In this document: positions 16,723 to 25,963 of the stretch, in pieces | Layout: each line of letters begins with the position of its first letter | Position numbering within the stretch: the stretch's first letter is position 1 | Assembly (NCBI RefSeq): GCF_025809055.1 | Contig: NZ_CP075529.1 | Location: 2,963,501 to 3,027,500, forward strand | Length of the DNA: 64,000 bases | Direction of reading: 5' to 3' | Source of the DNA: Devosia sp. | Lineage (GTDB): Bacteria > Pseudomonadota > Alphaproteobacteria > Rhizobiales > Devosiaceae | The notes under the pieces: generated by a model | Databases searched by the model: none | What the model saw: the letters and a program-made list of their open reading frames with translations, nothing else | Told to the model about the DNA's origin: nothing | Program-made: the position numbers and the translations under genes

Positions 16723-17578
16723 TCTGTCCGCGCGCCGCCATCCGTCCCCGACAAACGAACCCGCCTGGGTACGGTGGTTGCTCATCCTGACCGGCCTGGG
16801 CTTCATGGGCCTGTTCCTGGTCCTGCCCCTGGTGGCGGTTTTCTCCGAAGCGCTGCGCCAGGGCGTCGGAACCTATCTGCAGTCGCTGCAAACGCCCGAT
16901 GCCCTGTCGGCCATCAGGCTGACCGTCCTGGTTGCTGCCATTGCGGTGCCGCTCAACGTCGTTTTCGGTATCTGCGCATCCTGGGCCATCGCCAAGTTCG
17001 AATTCCGGGGCAAGGCGTTCCTGATCACCCTGATCGACCTGCCATTCTCGGTCTCGCCGGTGATTTCCGGCCTGGTCTATGTCTTGCTGTTCGGCACCGG
17101 GAGCGTGCTTGGACACTGGCTCAAATCCTATGGCATCGAGATCCTGTTCGCCGTTCCGGGCATCGTGCTCGCCACGATTTTCGTGACCTTCCCCTTTGTC
17201 GCCCGCGAACTGATCCCGCTGATGCAGGACCAGGGTACCGGCGACGAGGAGGCCGCCCTGTCGCTGGGCGCGTCCGGGTGGCAGACGTTCTGGCGCGTGA
17301 CGCTGCCCAATATCAAATGGGGCCTGCTCTATGGCGTGCTGCTCTGCAACGCCCGCGCCATGGGCGAATTCGGCGCCGTAGCCGTGGTTTCGGGAAAAAT
17401 CCGCGGCCAGACCACGACTATGCCGCTGCAGGTCGAGATGTTTTACAATGAATACCAGGCCACGGCAGCGTTTGCGCTGGCCTCCATCCTGGCCCTATTG
17501 GCACTGGTGACCCTGGTTCTCAAGACTGCGCTGGAATGGCGGTTCGGGGATGAACTCGCTGCGGCCAAGGGCCACTGA
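16706..17578 (+). CDS. cysW: Sulfate ABC transporter permease CysW
   Basis: A 290-aa permease, partner of CysT. Helix 1 is WLLILTGLGFMGLFLVLPLVAVF; IDLPFSVSPVISGLVYVLLFG and EEAALSLGASGWQTFWRVTLPNIKWGLLYG (EAA loop) are CysW motifs, followed by NARAMGEFGAVAVVSG. It overlaps cysT at its 5' end and lies 12 bp before cysA. A second in-frame ATG at 16712 is an alternative start. Confidence 0.95.
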   Translation: MAMATDLSARRHPSPTNEPAWVRWLLILTGLGFMGLFLVLPLVAVFSEALRQGVGTYLQSLQTPDALSAIRLTVLVAAIAVPLNVVFGICASWAIAKFEFRGKAFLITLIDLPFSVSPVISGLVYVLLFGTGSVLGHWLKSYGIEILFAVPGIVLATIFVTFPFVARELIPLMQDQGTGDEEAALSLGASGWQTFWRVTLPNIKWGLLYGVLLCNARAMGEFGAVAVVSGKIRGQTTTMPLQVEMFYNEYQATAAFALASILALLALVTLVLKTALEWRFGDELAAAKGH

Positions 17579-17590
17579 CAAGGACGATCA

Positions 17591-18625
17591 ATGGAAGTTC
17601 GCGTAGAAAATGTCCGCAAGGAATTCGACCGGTTCCCGGCCCTCAACGATGTCTCGCTGGACATTCGCTCCGGTGAACTGATTGCGCTGCTCGGACCCTC
17701 TGGTTCGGGCAAGACCACCCTGTTGCGGCTGATCGCCGGGCTCGAACGCCCCACTGCCGGCCGGATCCATTTTGGCGACGAGGATGCCTCCGAGCTCAGC
17801 GTGCAAGATCGCAATATCGGCTTCGTCTTCCAGCACTATGCCCTGTTCCGGCACATGACCATTCTGGAAAACGTCTCGTTTGGACTCAAGGTGCGGCCGC
17901 GCTCGACGCGCCCGCCGGCGGGCGAAATCCGCAAGAGGGCTCTCGAACTGCTCGATCTGGTGCAGCTTGCCGGGCTTGAAAAGCGCTATCCCAGCCAGCT
18001 TTCGGGCGGGCAACGGCAGCGCGTCGCCCTGGCCCGGGCGCTCGCCATCGAGCCCCGCGTGCTCCTGCTCGACGAGCCCTTCGGGGCGCTGGACGCCCAG
18101 GTTCGCCGCGAATTGCGCAAATGGCTGCGCGAAATTCATGACCGCACCGGCCATACCACGGTCTTCGTCACCCACGATCAGGAAGAAGCGCTGGAACTGG
18201 CGGATCGCCTCTGCGTGATGAGCCAGGGTGCCATCGAGCAGGTCGGTACGCCCGACAGCGTCTATGACGAGCCCAGTTCGCCCTTCGTCTTCGGCTTTAT
18301 CGGCGAGTCGAGCCAATTGCCCGTGTCCATCGAGAAGGACGGGCTCTGGCTAGGTGACCGGCCCATCGGCATTTCCGGTTCGGGTGCCGCCGGCCCCGCG
18401 CGCCTGTTTTTCCGCCCGCATGACATCGAGCTGGTCGAAGGTGATGCAGCCCTGTCCGGCGTGGTCGCGGGCACGAGGCGCGTGGGTGGAACGCGCCGCG
18501 TGGAACTTGATATTGGCGGCGCTGCCCATCGGGTCGAGATCGATCTGCCATTCGATCATCCCGCCGCCGACCAATCCCGGATCGCATTCCGCCCCAAGCG
18601 GTGGAAACTGTTCCCGGCCGTATAA
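17591..18625 (+). CDS. cysA: Sulfate/thiosulfate ABC transporter ATP-binding protein CysA
   Basis: A 344-aa ATPase of the sulfate importer. Walker A is LLGPSGSGKTTLLRLIAG, the Q-loop is in IGFVFQHYALF, the signature is LSGGQRQRVALARAL, Walker B is VLLLDEPFGALD and the H-loop is FVTHDQEEA. The C-terminal regulatory (TOBE-like) region runs from about residue 240. It closes the cysTWA operon. The next gene, a LacI regulator, starts 183 bp downstream and is probably separate. Confidence 0.95.
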   Translation: MEVRVENVRKEFDRFPALNDVSLDIRSGELIALLGPSGSGKTTLLRLIAGLERPTAGRIHFGDEDASELSVQDRNIGFVFQHYALFRHMTILENVSFGLKVRPRSTRPPAGEIRKRALELLDLVQLAGLEKRYPSQLSGGQRQRVALARALAIEPRVLLLDEPFGALDAQVRRELRKWLREIHDRTGHTTVFVTHDQEEALELADRLCVMSQGAIEQVGTPDSVYDEPSSPFVFGFIGESSQLPVSIEKDGLWLGDRPIGISGSGAAGPARLFFRPHDIELVEGDAALSGVVAGTRRVGGTRRVELDIGGAAHRVEIDLPFDHPAADQSRIAFRPKRWKLFPAV

Positions 18626-18808
18626 GGCAGAGCTCTGCAGCGGGCCCGGTTTCTGGCCTGCGTTCTCATGGCGGAGCGGTTCGCAGGCGTGACGCGTGCG
18701 GACGCTGGTCCGGCATTGCTCGAGCCAAACGCTGCTGTGCCGCATCTGAACCCGCCCCATTCCGGCTTTTCTGTCGTCAAGGCAGTGGTTTCAGGCTATG
18801 GAGCGGCC

Positions 18809-19831
18809 ATGAGCAGGCGGCGGCAGAGAACCATCGGGATCCGGGAAGTGGCCCAGGGGGCGATGGTTTCGGTCGCGACGGCCTCCCGCGTCCTGTCCAA
18901 GTCCGACTATCCGGTGGCCGAAGAGACCCGGCTGCGGGTGGAGCGGGTGGCGAGGGACCTCGGATTTGTGCCCAATGCCATGGCCCGCGGGCTGGCCCGG
19001 GCCCGTTCCGACAGTATCGGGGTCATCGTTCCGGTCACCAATGCCTATTACGACAACATGATCACCGGTATCGAGACGGCGGCGCGGGATCGCGGCCTGA
19101 CCATGCTGCTGGGATTGACCCAGGCAGACGAGGCCCGGCGCGAGGCGCTGGTGACCCAGTTTCTCGAGCGTCGGGTGGATGGCATCGTGGTCTGTGCCGC
19201 TTCCCATGACCAGCGCCTCGGCCGCCTACCGGCACAGATGCCGGTGCCCATGGTCCTGGTCGGCCAGCAGCCCAATGCCGGCTATCCGATGGTGCGCTCG
19301 GACAATGTGCAAGCCGGGGTGGCAGCCGCGCGGCATCTCTATGAAAGAGGCCACCGGCGCTTCGCCTACATGACGCCGCAGGCCGACTGGTATGATTTCA
19401 ACGATCGCTACAAAGGCCTCAAAGCCTATCTCGATGCCGCCGGGGAACCGGTGAGCATTGCGCTGATGGATGGCGTCGCGGGCGAAACCGGCGCCTATGA
19501 GCGCATCCGCAGCGCCTGTGCGAGCGGACTGGACGCCACCGCCATCATCGCTTCGACCGACCGGCACGCCATCGGCACGCTGGCGGCGCTGGCCGATGCC
19601 GGCGTGAGCGTGCCGGACGAGGTGGCGGTCATGGGCTTCGACAATTATCTCACCAGCGCCTATCTCCGGCCCTCGCTGACCTCCGTCAGCATGCCCGCGG
19701 CCGAAATGGGCCGGCTGGGCGTCGAGCACCTGTGGTCCATGCTCAACGGAGGGGACGTGCCTGAGGATACCGAATTGCAGGCCAGGCTGATCGTCCGGCA
19801 GTCGACGGGCGGAACGGCGCCCCGCAACTGA
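18809..19831 (+). CDS. LacI-family transcriptional regulator
   Basis: A 340-aa regulator. The N-terminal helix-turn-helix reads TIGIREVAQGAMVSVATASRVLSKSDYPVAEETR, followed by the hinge region and a periplasmic-binding-protein-like effector domain (DSIGVIVPVTNAYYDNMITGIE to VMGFDNYLTSAYLRPSLTSVSMP). The ATG at 18809 is chosen because GGAG lies 5 bp upstream and the HTH begins near it; the frame is open to 18668. Its target is not evident: the sulfate genes before it and the convergent cell-wall operon after it are not typical LacI targets. It probably senses a sugar. Confidence 0.88.
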   Translation: MSRRRQRTIGIREVAQGAMVSVATASRVLSKSDYPVAEETRLRVERVARDLGFVPNAMARGLARARSDSIGVIVPVTNAYYDNMITGIETAARDRGLTMLLGLTQADEARREALVTQFLERRVDGIVVCAASHDQRLGRLPAQMPVPMVLVGQQPNAGYPMVRSDNVQAGVAAARHLYERGHRRFAYMTPQADWYDFNDRYKGLKAYLDAAGEPVSIALMDGVAGETGAYERIRSACASGLDATAIIASTDRHAIGTLAALADAGVSVPDEVAVMGFDNYLTSAYLRPSLTSVSMPAAEMGRLGVEHLWSMLNGGDVPEDTELQARLIVRQSTGGTAPRN

Positions 19832-19840
19832 CAGGTAAGG

Positions 19841-20269
19841 TCAGGACAGGGCCTTGGACAGGAAGCTGCGCGTCCGGCCCATGGGAAAGTCACGCAATTG
19901 ACCAAACACCCCGTAGCCGGCGCGCTGATAGACCTTGAGGGCGGTGGGGTTGAAGGTGTCGATATAGGCGCCGTGGCAGCCGCGGGCTCGCGCTTCGGTT
20001 TCCGCCGCCGCGAGCATCTGCGCGGCGAGGCCGAGGCCGCGCTGGTTCTCGCCGACCCATAGCCATTGCACATAGAGCCAGCCCCAGGCGGTGTAGCCCG
20101 AAAGGCCCGCCACCATCTGCGATGCGGAATTCCGCACGAACACCGCCAGCGCGCGGCGGTTCGAAGGCCCGGCATCGGCGGCGTTGAAATCGCCCAGGTG
20201 CTGGCTGAGCCGGTCGAGATCGGCCGCCTCGGGATGTTCGGTGACCGCGAATGCGAGGCCGTCCGCCAT
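19841..20269 (-). CDS. GNAT-family N-acetyltransferase
   Basis: A 142-aa acetyl-CoA-dependent acetyltransferase. LYVQWLWVGENQRGLGLAAQML carries the acetyl-CoA pyrophosphate-binding R-G-x-G-L-A pattern, and IDTFNPTALKVYQRAGYGVFGQL is the usual C-terminal motif. It overlaps the anmK stop (ATGA), so it is the last gene of the dppA-led operon. The substrate is unknown. In this context it could acetylate an amino sugar or a cell-wall peptide amine. Confidence 0.85.
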   Translation of the reverse strand: MADGLAFAVTEHPEAADLDRLSQHLGDFNAADAGPSNRRALAVFVRNSASQMVAGLSGYTAWGWLYVQWLWVGENQRGLGLAAQMLAAAETEARARGCHGAYIDTFNPTALKVYQRAGYGVFGQLRDFPMGRTRSFLSKALS

Positions 20270-21387
20270 CACGCCGCCAGCTGCCCCCCGGTGAGGGGGC
20301 GGGGTGCGCCGGTGGTGGTCGGGAAACTGATGGGCAGGCCGGCTTGTACGCGAACGGCCAGGAAGGCGAAGCATTCGGCCTCGATGGCATCGCCGCGCCA
20401 GGCCACGGTCTCGGCCGGCACGGCCTCGACGCCGGCCCGGCTTGCCAGCATGGCCATGATGGCCGGATTGTGCCGCCCGCCGCCGCAGACGATGAGGCGA
20501 TCGGGGCGCTGCGGCAAGAGGTCGAGCGCCCTGCCGACAGCGCCGGTGGTAAAGGCTGTCAGGGTCGCCGCGCCGTCTTCGGCGCCCAACCCCTCGGCCA
20601 TTGAGGCGAGGAAATCGAAGCGGTCCAGGGATTTTGGATAGGGTGCGGAAAGGTAGGGATGGGTGAGGAGTTGCGCGAGGCGCGCTTCGTCCACCTGCCC
20701 CCGCAATGCCATGCTGCCGTCGCGATCCATCTCGCCCAGTCCCAGTCCCTTGACGAAGTCATTGATGGGGGCATTGGCCGGGCCGGCATCGAAGGCGATG
20801 AGCTGGTCGGCGCCATCCCACCAGGTGACATTGGCGACGCCGCCCAGGTTGAGCACGGCGGTTTTTCCATCCACGGCACCGATCCGGCGCAATAGCGCCC
20901 GGTGATAGAGCGCCGCCAGCGGCGCGCCCTGGCCGCCGGCGCGCACATCGGCCGAACGGAAATCATAGGCGGTGGGAATGCCGGTCAATTGATGCATCAG
21001 GGCGCCATTGCCCAATTGCCGCGTCGCCCCGATGCGGCCCGGCTGCGGGGCGCGATGCAGCACCGACTGGCCATGGAAACCGATGACGCCGATGTCGCTG
21101 GGCAAAAGGCCGGCCTGTGTGATGAGGTCCAATACCGCAGCCGATTGGGCGCGGGTGATCGCCTCCTCGGCTTCCGCGAAAATGGCCGGCTCGGGCCCCT
21201 CGAAATTCCAGGTTCGCGCCTGGGCCAGGGTCTCTTCCAAGAGGTCACGGATGGATCGGGGATAGGGCGCCAGGGTATAGGCGCCGAAATCCGCAATGGT
21301 TTCGCCATCGGTGCGCAACAGCGCCACGTCGATATTGCCGTCCAGCACGGTGCCCGTCATCAGTCCAATAGCCCAGACCGGCTTCAT
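20269..21387 (-). CDS. anmK: Anhydro-N-acetylmuramic acid kinase
   Basis: A 372-aa ASKHA-fold kinase. It converts 1,6-anhydro-MurNAc plus ATP to MurNAc-6-phosphate in the cytoplasm during cell-wall recycling. MKPVWAIGLMTGTVLDGNID is the phosphate-1 loop, where family members usually read GTSLDG; GFHGQSVLHRAP, NLGGVANVTWW, FDAGPANAPIND (catalytic Asp region) and LIVCGGGRHNPAIM follow. The ATG at 21387 follows AGGTGAG; an upstream ATG at 21408 is in frame. It is followed by the GNAT and preceded by the serine hydrolase. Its product is the substrate of MurQ, encoded 15 kb away. Confidence 0.92.
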   Translation of the reverse strand: MKPVWAIGLMTGTVLDGNIDVALLRTDGETIADFGAYTLAPYPRSIRDLLEETLAQARTWNFEGPEPAIFAEAEEAITRAQSAAVLDLITQAGLLPSDIGVIGFHGQSVLHRAPQPGRIGATRQLGNGALMHQLTGIPTAYDFRSADVRAGGQGAPLAALYHRALLRRIGAVDGKTAVLNLGGVANVTWWDGADQLIAFDAGPANAPINDFVKGLGLGEMDRDGSMALRGQVDEARLAQLLTHPYLSAPYPKSLDRFDFLASMAEGLGAEDGAATLTAFTTGAVGRALDLLPQRPDRLIVCGGGRHNPAIMAMLASRAGVEAVPAETVAWRGDAIEAECFAFLAVRVQAGLPISFPTTTGAPRPLTGGQLAA

Positions 21388-21397
21388 CTTCACGTTC

Positions 21398-22390
21398 TCA
21401 CCTGGCATTGATGCAGTCTCCCACGGTCCGTCGCAGCGCCACGATGCCGCTGTCGAAATGCCGGGTCGGATGAACCCGGTTGGTCAGCAGCGTCCAGGCG
21501 TGTCCGCGCTCGAAGTCGAGCCACAGGCCGGTGCCGGTGAACCCGGTATGGCCGATGGTGGCGGCCGAACAGGCCTCGCCGCCCGACCAGCCTTCATAAG
21601 GACGTTCCCAGCCATGAGTGCGGCGGCCCGACAGCGGGGTGCGGATCAGGGCTTCCGGCCCCGCGGTGGCGAGCTTTGCCTGGCCGAAATCGAGCAGGGC
21701 CGAGGCGGTGCCGAACAGGCCGGCATGACCGGCGCCCTGCAGGGCCGAACAATTGTCGTCATGGACCTCGCCCACCAGCACCCGGTGGCGCCAGTAGCAG
21801 TCCTCGGTGGCTGCGGCGGCCTCGGCCGGGGCCGACCAGGCGAAGCCGGCGCCGGGATCGATCTCGCGAATCCAGGTCCCGGCGAGCCGTTCGAGCGCGA
21901 AGCCCAGGAGCATGAAATTGATGTCGGAATAGACGGCCGGACCGGCGGCAAATTCATGCTGCAGCAGAAAGGTGCGCAACAGATCCGGATCGCGGCCATA
22001 GGTATAGAGCGGAAAGACGGCGGGGAACGGCGTCTGGTGGCCAAGGCACTGGCGGAAGGTGACCTTGCGTTCCCAATTGTCGGGATTGTAGTGCCGGAAG
22101 TCCGGCAGGACGCTGGTGAGGGGCGCATCGAGATCGATGGTTCCGGCTTCGGCATGGGCCAAGATGCGTTCGGTGGTGAACAGCACCTTGGTGAGCGAGG
22201 CGAGGTCGAACCAGGTATCGTCCCGCATGGGGCGCGACAGGGGCACAGTCTGCGCCGCGCCGAGCGAACGGATGATGCGGTTGCCATCGGCATCGACGTG
22301 GCCGAGTACGCCTCCGGGAATGCGGCCGCTTTCGACGCTTGCGGCGAGGGTTGAAAAGGCCGCATCGAACCGTGCTGAAGACTTGCTCAT
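21398..22390 (-). CDS. Class C beta-lactamase-like serine hydrolase, cytoplasmic
   Basis: A 330-aa member of the beta-lactamase/penicillin-binding-protein superfamily. The catalytic Ser-x-x-Lys is in FDLASLTKVLF (about residue 60) and the Tyr-x-Asn-like triad element is AVYSDINFM. HTGFTGTGLWLD near the C-terminus takes the KTG position. No signal peptide is visible, so it should act in the cytoplasm, unlike PBPs. It overlaps dppDF (ATGA) and precedes anmK. Acting on imported muropeptides as a carboxypeptidase, amidase or esterase is possible; none is shown by sequence alone. Confidence 0.85.
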   Translation of the reverse strand: MSKSSARFDAAFSTLAASVESGRIPGGVLGHVDADGNRIIRSLGAAQTVPLSRPMRDDTWFDLASLTKVLFTTERILAHAEAGTIDLDAPLTSVLPDFRHYNPDNWERKVTFRQCLGHQTPFPAVFPLYTYGRDPDLLRTFLLQHEFAAGPAVYSDINFMLLGFALERLAGTWIREIDPGAGFAWSAPAEAAAATEDCYWRHRVLVGEVHDDNCSALQGAGHAGLFGTASALLDFGQAKLATAGPEALIRTPLSGRRTHGWERPYEGWSGGEACSAATIGHTGFTGTGLWLDFERGHAWTLLTNRVHPTRHFDSGIVALRRTVGDCINAR

Positions 22391-24117
22391 GGGTGATCCT
22401 CCAGCCGCACGCGATGATCGGGGCCCGCCTCGCGCCATTGCGGCGGCGGGGGCTCATAACCGGGCGGGCGCACCAGGGATGGGACCTGCGTCATATCCAC
22501 CGAAAAGCGCTGCCGCCGCCGCTCGACCGCCGGAACCGCGGCGATGAGGCGCCTGGTATAGCTGTGCCGCGGATCGCCGAGCACCGACCGCGCAGCGCCG
22601 ATTTCCACGATCTGGCCGGCAAACATCACCGCGATGCGATGGGCGATGCGTTCCACCACCGCCATGTCATGAGAGATGAAGAGATAGGCCAGGCCGAATT
22701 CGCGCTGCAGATCGACCAGAAGATCGAGCACCTTGGCCTGTACCGACACATCGAGAGCCGACACCGCTTCGTCGAGCACCACCACGTCGGGGTTGAGCAT
22801 CAGGGCGCGCGCGATGCAGAGGCGCTGTCGCTGTCCGCCGGAAAACTGGTGCGGATAGCGCTCGAGCACGTCGCCGGGCAGGCCGACCCGCTCCAGGAGG
22901 AAGACCATGCGGTCCCGCAGCGCCGCATCACGCTTGCGGCCGCTGGCGATCGCCGGTTCGGCCAGCAGGGCCTCGACGGTGAGCCGCGGATTGAGCGAGG
23001 CAAAGGGATCCTGAAACACCATCTGCACCGGGCGTCCGGAGCGGGTCGAAGCGATGTGAATGGCGCCACGGGTTGTGCTGTTGAGCGCCAGCAGCGCCCG
23101 CGCCGTGGTGGACTTGCCGCAACCGCTTTCGCCGACAATGGCCAGGGTTTCGCCGGGCACGAGATCGAAACTGACCCCATCGACGGCGTGGATGGCGCCC
23201 CGGGGCCGCAGCCAGGAGCGACCCACCGGAAAGCGGACCACGAGGTCATCAACCTTGACGATGGTGTCCGGCTTGGTGTCGCGGGTCCCGTCGGTTCGCA
23301 CGGCCGCGCCGGAGGTGAAATGGGGCACGGCGCGCAACAGGTGCCGCGTATAATCGTGCTGGGGATTGTCGAGGATGGCGTCGGCATCGCCCTGTTCCAC
23401 CGCCACCCCGTTCTGCATCACCATGATACGGTCGGCAATGCCGGCGACGAGGCCGATATCGTGGGTGATGAAAATCATCGCCATGCCGGTTTCCGCCCGC
23501 AATTCGGCCAACAGGGCCATGATCTGCGCCTGTACCGTCACATCGAGGGCCGTGGTCGGCTCGTCGGCGATGAGCAGGCGCGGACTGGCGGCCAGGGCCA
23601 TGGCGATCATGATGCGCTGGCGCATGCCGCCGGACAGCTGGTGCGGATAATAGCCGAGGCGCGAGCGGGCATCGGGAATGCGCACCCGTTCGAGGACGTC
23701 CAGCGTCGCCTTGTCGGCTTCTGCGCCGGTAAGTCCCTTGGAGAGGCGAAAGGCTTCCGCTATCTGGGCGCCGACCGTGTGGACGGGGTTGAGCGAGGTC
23801 ATCGGCTCCTGAAAGATCATGCCCACGTCGCGGCCGCGAATGCCAAGCAGGGTCTTTTCATCGGCACTCGAAACATCAACGACCGTGCCATCGGCGCGAT
23901 TGAGGGCAATGGTGCCGCCGGTGATGCGGCCGCCGCCGAAATCGACAAGGCGATTGACCGAGAGAGCCGTCACCGACTTGCCCGAGCCTGACTCGCCGAC
24001 AATGGCCAGGGTCTGGCCGGCATCGAGGTCGAAGCTGACGCCCCGCACCACTTCATTGGTCCTGGGATCGCGGCCGAAGCCGACATGCAAGTCGCGGACG
24101 GAAAGCAATGGCGTCAT
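22387..24117 (-). CDS. Peptide ABC transporter ATPase, DppD-DppF fusion
   Basis: A 576-aa protein with two complete nucleotide-binding domains. Domain 1 has GESGSGKSVTALSV, LSGGMRQRIMIAMAL and LLIADEPTTALD. Domain 2 has GESGCGKSTTARALL, FSGGQRQRLCIARAL and VVVLDEAVSALD. Dipeptide/oligopeptide systems usually encode these as separate DppD and DppF subunits. It overlaps dppC and the serine hydrolase by 4 bp each. It powers the first peptide importer of the cell-wall locus. Confidence 0.92.
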   Translation of the reverse strand: MTPLLSVRDLHVGFGRDPRTNEVVRGVSFDLDAGQTLAIVGESGSGKSVTALSVNRLVDFGGGRITGGTIALNRADGTVVDVSSADEKTLLGIRGRDVGMIFQEPMTSLNPVHTVGAQIAEAFRLSKGLTGAEADKATLDVLERVRIPDARSRLGYYPHQLSGGMRQRIMIAMALAASPRLLIADEPTTALDVTVQAQIMALLAELRAETGMAMIFITHDIGLVAGIADRIMVMQNGVAVEQGDADAILDNPQHDYTRHLLRAVPHFTSGAAVRTDGTRDTKPDTIVKVDDLVVRFPVGRSWLRPRGAIHAVDGVSFDLVPGETLAIVGESGCGKSTTARALLALNSTTRGAIHIASTRSGRPVQMVFQDPFASLNPRLTVEALLAEPAIASGRKRDAALRDRMVFLLERVGLPGDVLERYPHQFSGGQRQRLCIARALMLNPDVVVLDEAVSALDVSVQAKVLDLLVDLQREFGLAYLFISHDMAVVERIAHRIAVMFAGQIVEIGAARSVLGDPRHSYTRRLIAAVPAVERRRQRFSVDMTQVPSLVRPPGYEPPPPQWREAGPDHRVRLEDHP

Positions 24118-24956
24118 GTCTGCCGCCTTTGGGTGCGTGGATCGAGGATGTCGCGCAGCGCATCGCCCGTGAGGTTAAAGCCAAGAATGCCCAGCATGAT
24201 GGTCAGCGCCGGGAAGATCATCAGCCAGGGCGCCCGCTGCATGAGGTTGCGGCTTTCCGAGAGCATGAGGCCGAGGGACGGCGTCGGGGGCTGTGTGCCC
24301 AGGCCGAGAAAGCTCAGACCCGCCTCGGTCAGCAAGGCCCAGGCCAGCGCCAGTGTCACCTGCACCGCCAGCGGCGCGACGAGATTGAGCAGGAGGTGAT
24401 GGCTCAGCACATAGGGTTGCGAGCTGCCGAAGGTGCGCGCGGCGTCGACAAAGTCACGCTGCTTGAGCGAGAGAGCCGGACCGCGCACCACGCGGGCGAA
24501 GATCGGGGTATAGACAATGGCGATGGCGACCACGCTGGTCATGGTGCCCGGCCCGACAATGGCGATGATCAGCAGCGCCAAGAGGATCGCCGGAAAGGCC
24601 AGCAGCACATCCATGATGCGCATGAAAATGCCGTCCCACAACCCGCCCCACCAGGCGGCCAACAGCCCGATGACGGTGCCGGCCAGCGTGGCGATGGCCA
24701 CCGCGGCAAAGGCGATGAGCATAGACTGCCGGATCCCCACCATGAGGCGGCTGAAGGCATCGCGGCCCAACAGGTCCGTACCGAACCAATAGGTGCCGCT
24801 GGGCGGCTTCAGCCGATCGATGGTGAACTGCTTGAGCGGATCATGCGGCATGAACCCGAAGGCGCCCAGGAGCGCGGCGAGCAGATAGACCGAGATGATG
24901 GCAAGCCCGATGCGGCCGGATGGATGGCGCAGGAGCGCGGCGAGGAGCCTTTTCAT
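24114..24956 (-). CDS. dppC: Dipeptide-type ABC transporter permease DppC
   Basis: A 280-aa inner-membrane permease. The first helix is GLAIISVYLLAALLGAFGFMPHDPL, followed by the DppC-family WFGTDLLGRDAFSRLMVGIRQSM segment and the coupling motif DFVDAARTFGSSQPYVLSHHLLLN. It abuts dppB (shared base at 24956) and overlaps dppDF by 4 bp. It forms the channel with DppB. Confidence 0.92.
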   Translation of the reverse strand: MKRLLAALLRHPSGRIGLAIISVYLLAALLGAFGFMPHDPLKQFTIDRLKPPSGTYWFGTDLLGRDAFSRLMVGIRQSMLIAFAAVAIATLAGTVIGLLAAWWGGLWDGIFMRIMDVLLAFPAILLALLIIAIVGPGTMTSVVAIAIVYTPIFARVVRGPALSLKQRDFVDAARTFGSSQPYVLSHHLLLNLVAPLAVQVTLALAWALLTEAGLSFLGLGTQPPTPSLGLMLSESRNLMQRAPWLMIFPALTIMLGILGFNLTGDALRDILDPRTQRRQT

Positions 24957-25915
24957 CAGCGCCCCCCGATGCGGATGCGCGGATCGAGCGCCACATAGGC
25001 AAGATCGACCAGCAAATTGACCACGAGGAAGTTGAAGGCGATGAACAGCACCGTGCCCTGGACCAGCGCATAGTCGCGCTGGGTGATGGCATCGAGCACC
25101 AGCCGCCCCAGGCCCGGCAGGGCAAAGATCTGCTCGACGATCACGGCACCCCCGAGCAGATAGCCGAACTCAACACCCGACAGGGTCACGACCGGGATAA
25201 GGGCATTGGGCAGCGCGTGGCGCCAGATGACACTGGCGGCAGTCGCACCCTTGGAGCGCGCGGTGCGCACATAATCGTCGCTGAGCACATCGAGCATGGC
25301 GGACCGGGTAATGCGGGTGACCGAGGCCGCAAAGGCAAAGCCCAGGGTAATGGCGGGAAAGATCAACTGCCCGATGCTGGCAACCGGATCGGCCAGAAGC
25401 GGGGTAAACGTGCCCATGGCCGGCACGAAGCCGAAGAACACCGACAGTACGTAAATGATGAGGATGCCGATGACGAAACTGGGCGTCGACTGGCCCAGCA
25501 TGGCCAGGACCCGTACGACGAGGTCGCTGGGCCGTTCATTGCGCGAGGCGGCGAGAACGCCAAGCGGTACGCCGATGCCCAAGGCGATCACCATCGACAT
25601 GAGCGAGAGCTGCAGGGTCAGCGGGAAGCGCTCGAGAATGACCGTCAGCACCGGCTTGCCATAGATCGAGGATATGCCCAGATCCCCCTGCACGAGCCCG
25701 GTCAGCCAGCGCAGATACTGGCTCCACACCGGTTGGTCGATACCGAAATAGGCGGCCAGCGCCTCTCTCTGGGCCGGGGTCAGCAGACCCGCTTCGGTGC
25801 CCAACATGGCCGTGATGGCATCGCCCGGCACCAGCCGGATCGACACGAAGACCAGGACGGAGACGCCCAGCAGGATCAGCGGAAAGGTCAGCAGGCGCTG
25901 AACCACATAACTCAT
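24956..25915 (-). CDS. dppB: Dipeptide-type ABC transporter permease DppB
   Basis: A 319-aa permease. MSYVVQRLLTFPLILLGVSVLVFVSIRLVPGDAI is the invariant DppB-type first helix. GDLGISSIYGKPV, LAASRNERPSDLVVRVLAMLGQSTPSFVIGILII and the coupling loop DYVRTARSKGATAASVIWRHALPNALIPVVT follow. It is the second gene of the operon, 48 bp after the binding-protein gene; a strong hairpin lies in that gap. Confidence 0.92.
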   Translation of the reverse strand: MSYVVQRLLTFPLILLGVSVLVFVSIRLVPGDAITAMLGTEAGLLTPAQREALAAYFGIDQPVWSQYLRWLTGLVQGDLGISSIYGKPVLTVILERFPLTLQLSLMSMVIALGIGVPLGVLAASRNERPSDLVVRVLAMLGQSTPSFVIGILIIYVLSVFFGFVPAMGTFTPLLADPVASIGQLIFPAITLGFAFAASVTRITRSAMLDVLSDDYVRTARSKGATAASVIWRHALPNALIPVVTLSGVEFGYLLGGAVIVEQIFALPGLGRLVLDAITQRDYALVQGTVLFIAFNFLVVNLLVDLAYVALDPRIRIGGR

Positions 25916-25932
25916 GGGATAAGTCCGAAAAG

Positions 25933-25956
25933 GGGCCGGCGCTGTGGCCGGCCCCG
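25933..25956 (-). repeat. GC-rich hairpin between dppA and dppB
   Basis: A perfect 9-bp inverted repeat GGGGCCGGC / GCCGGCCCC with 6-nt loop begins 7 bp after the binding-protein stop. There is no T-run, and the operon continues downstream, so it is better read as a 3'-end stabiliser of the binding-protein message or a partial attenuator than a full terminator. Confidence 0.65.
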
Positions 25957-25963
25957 CAGCTTA

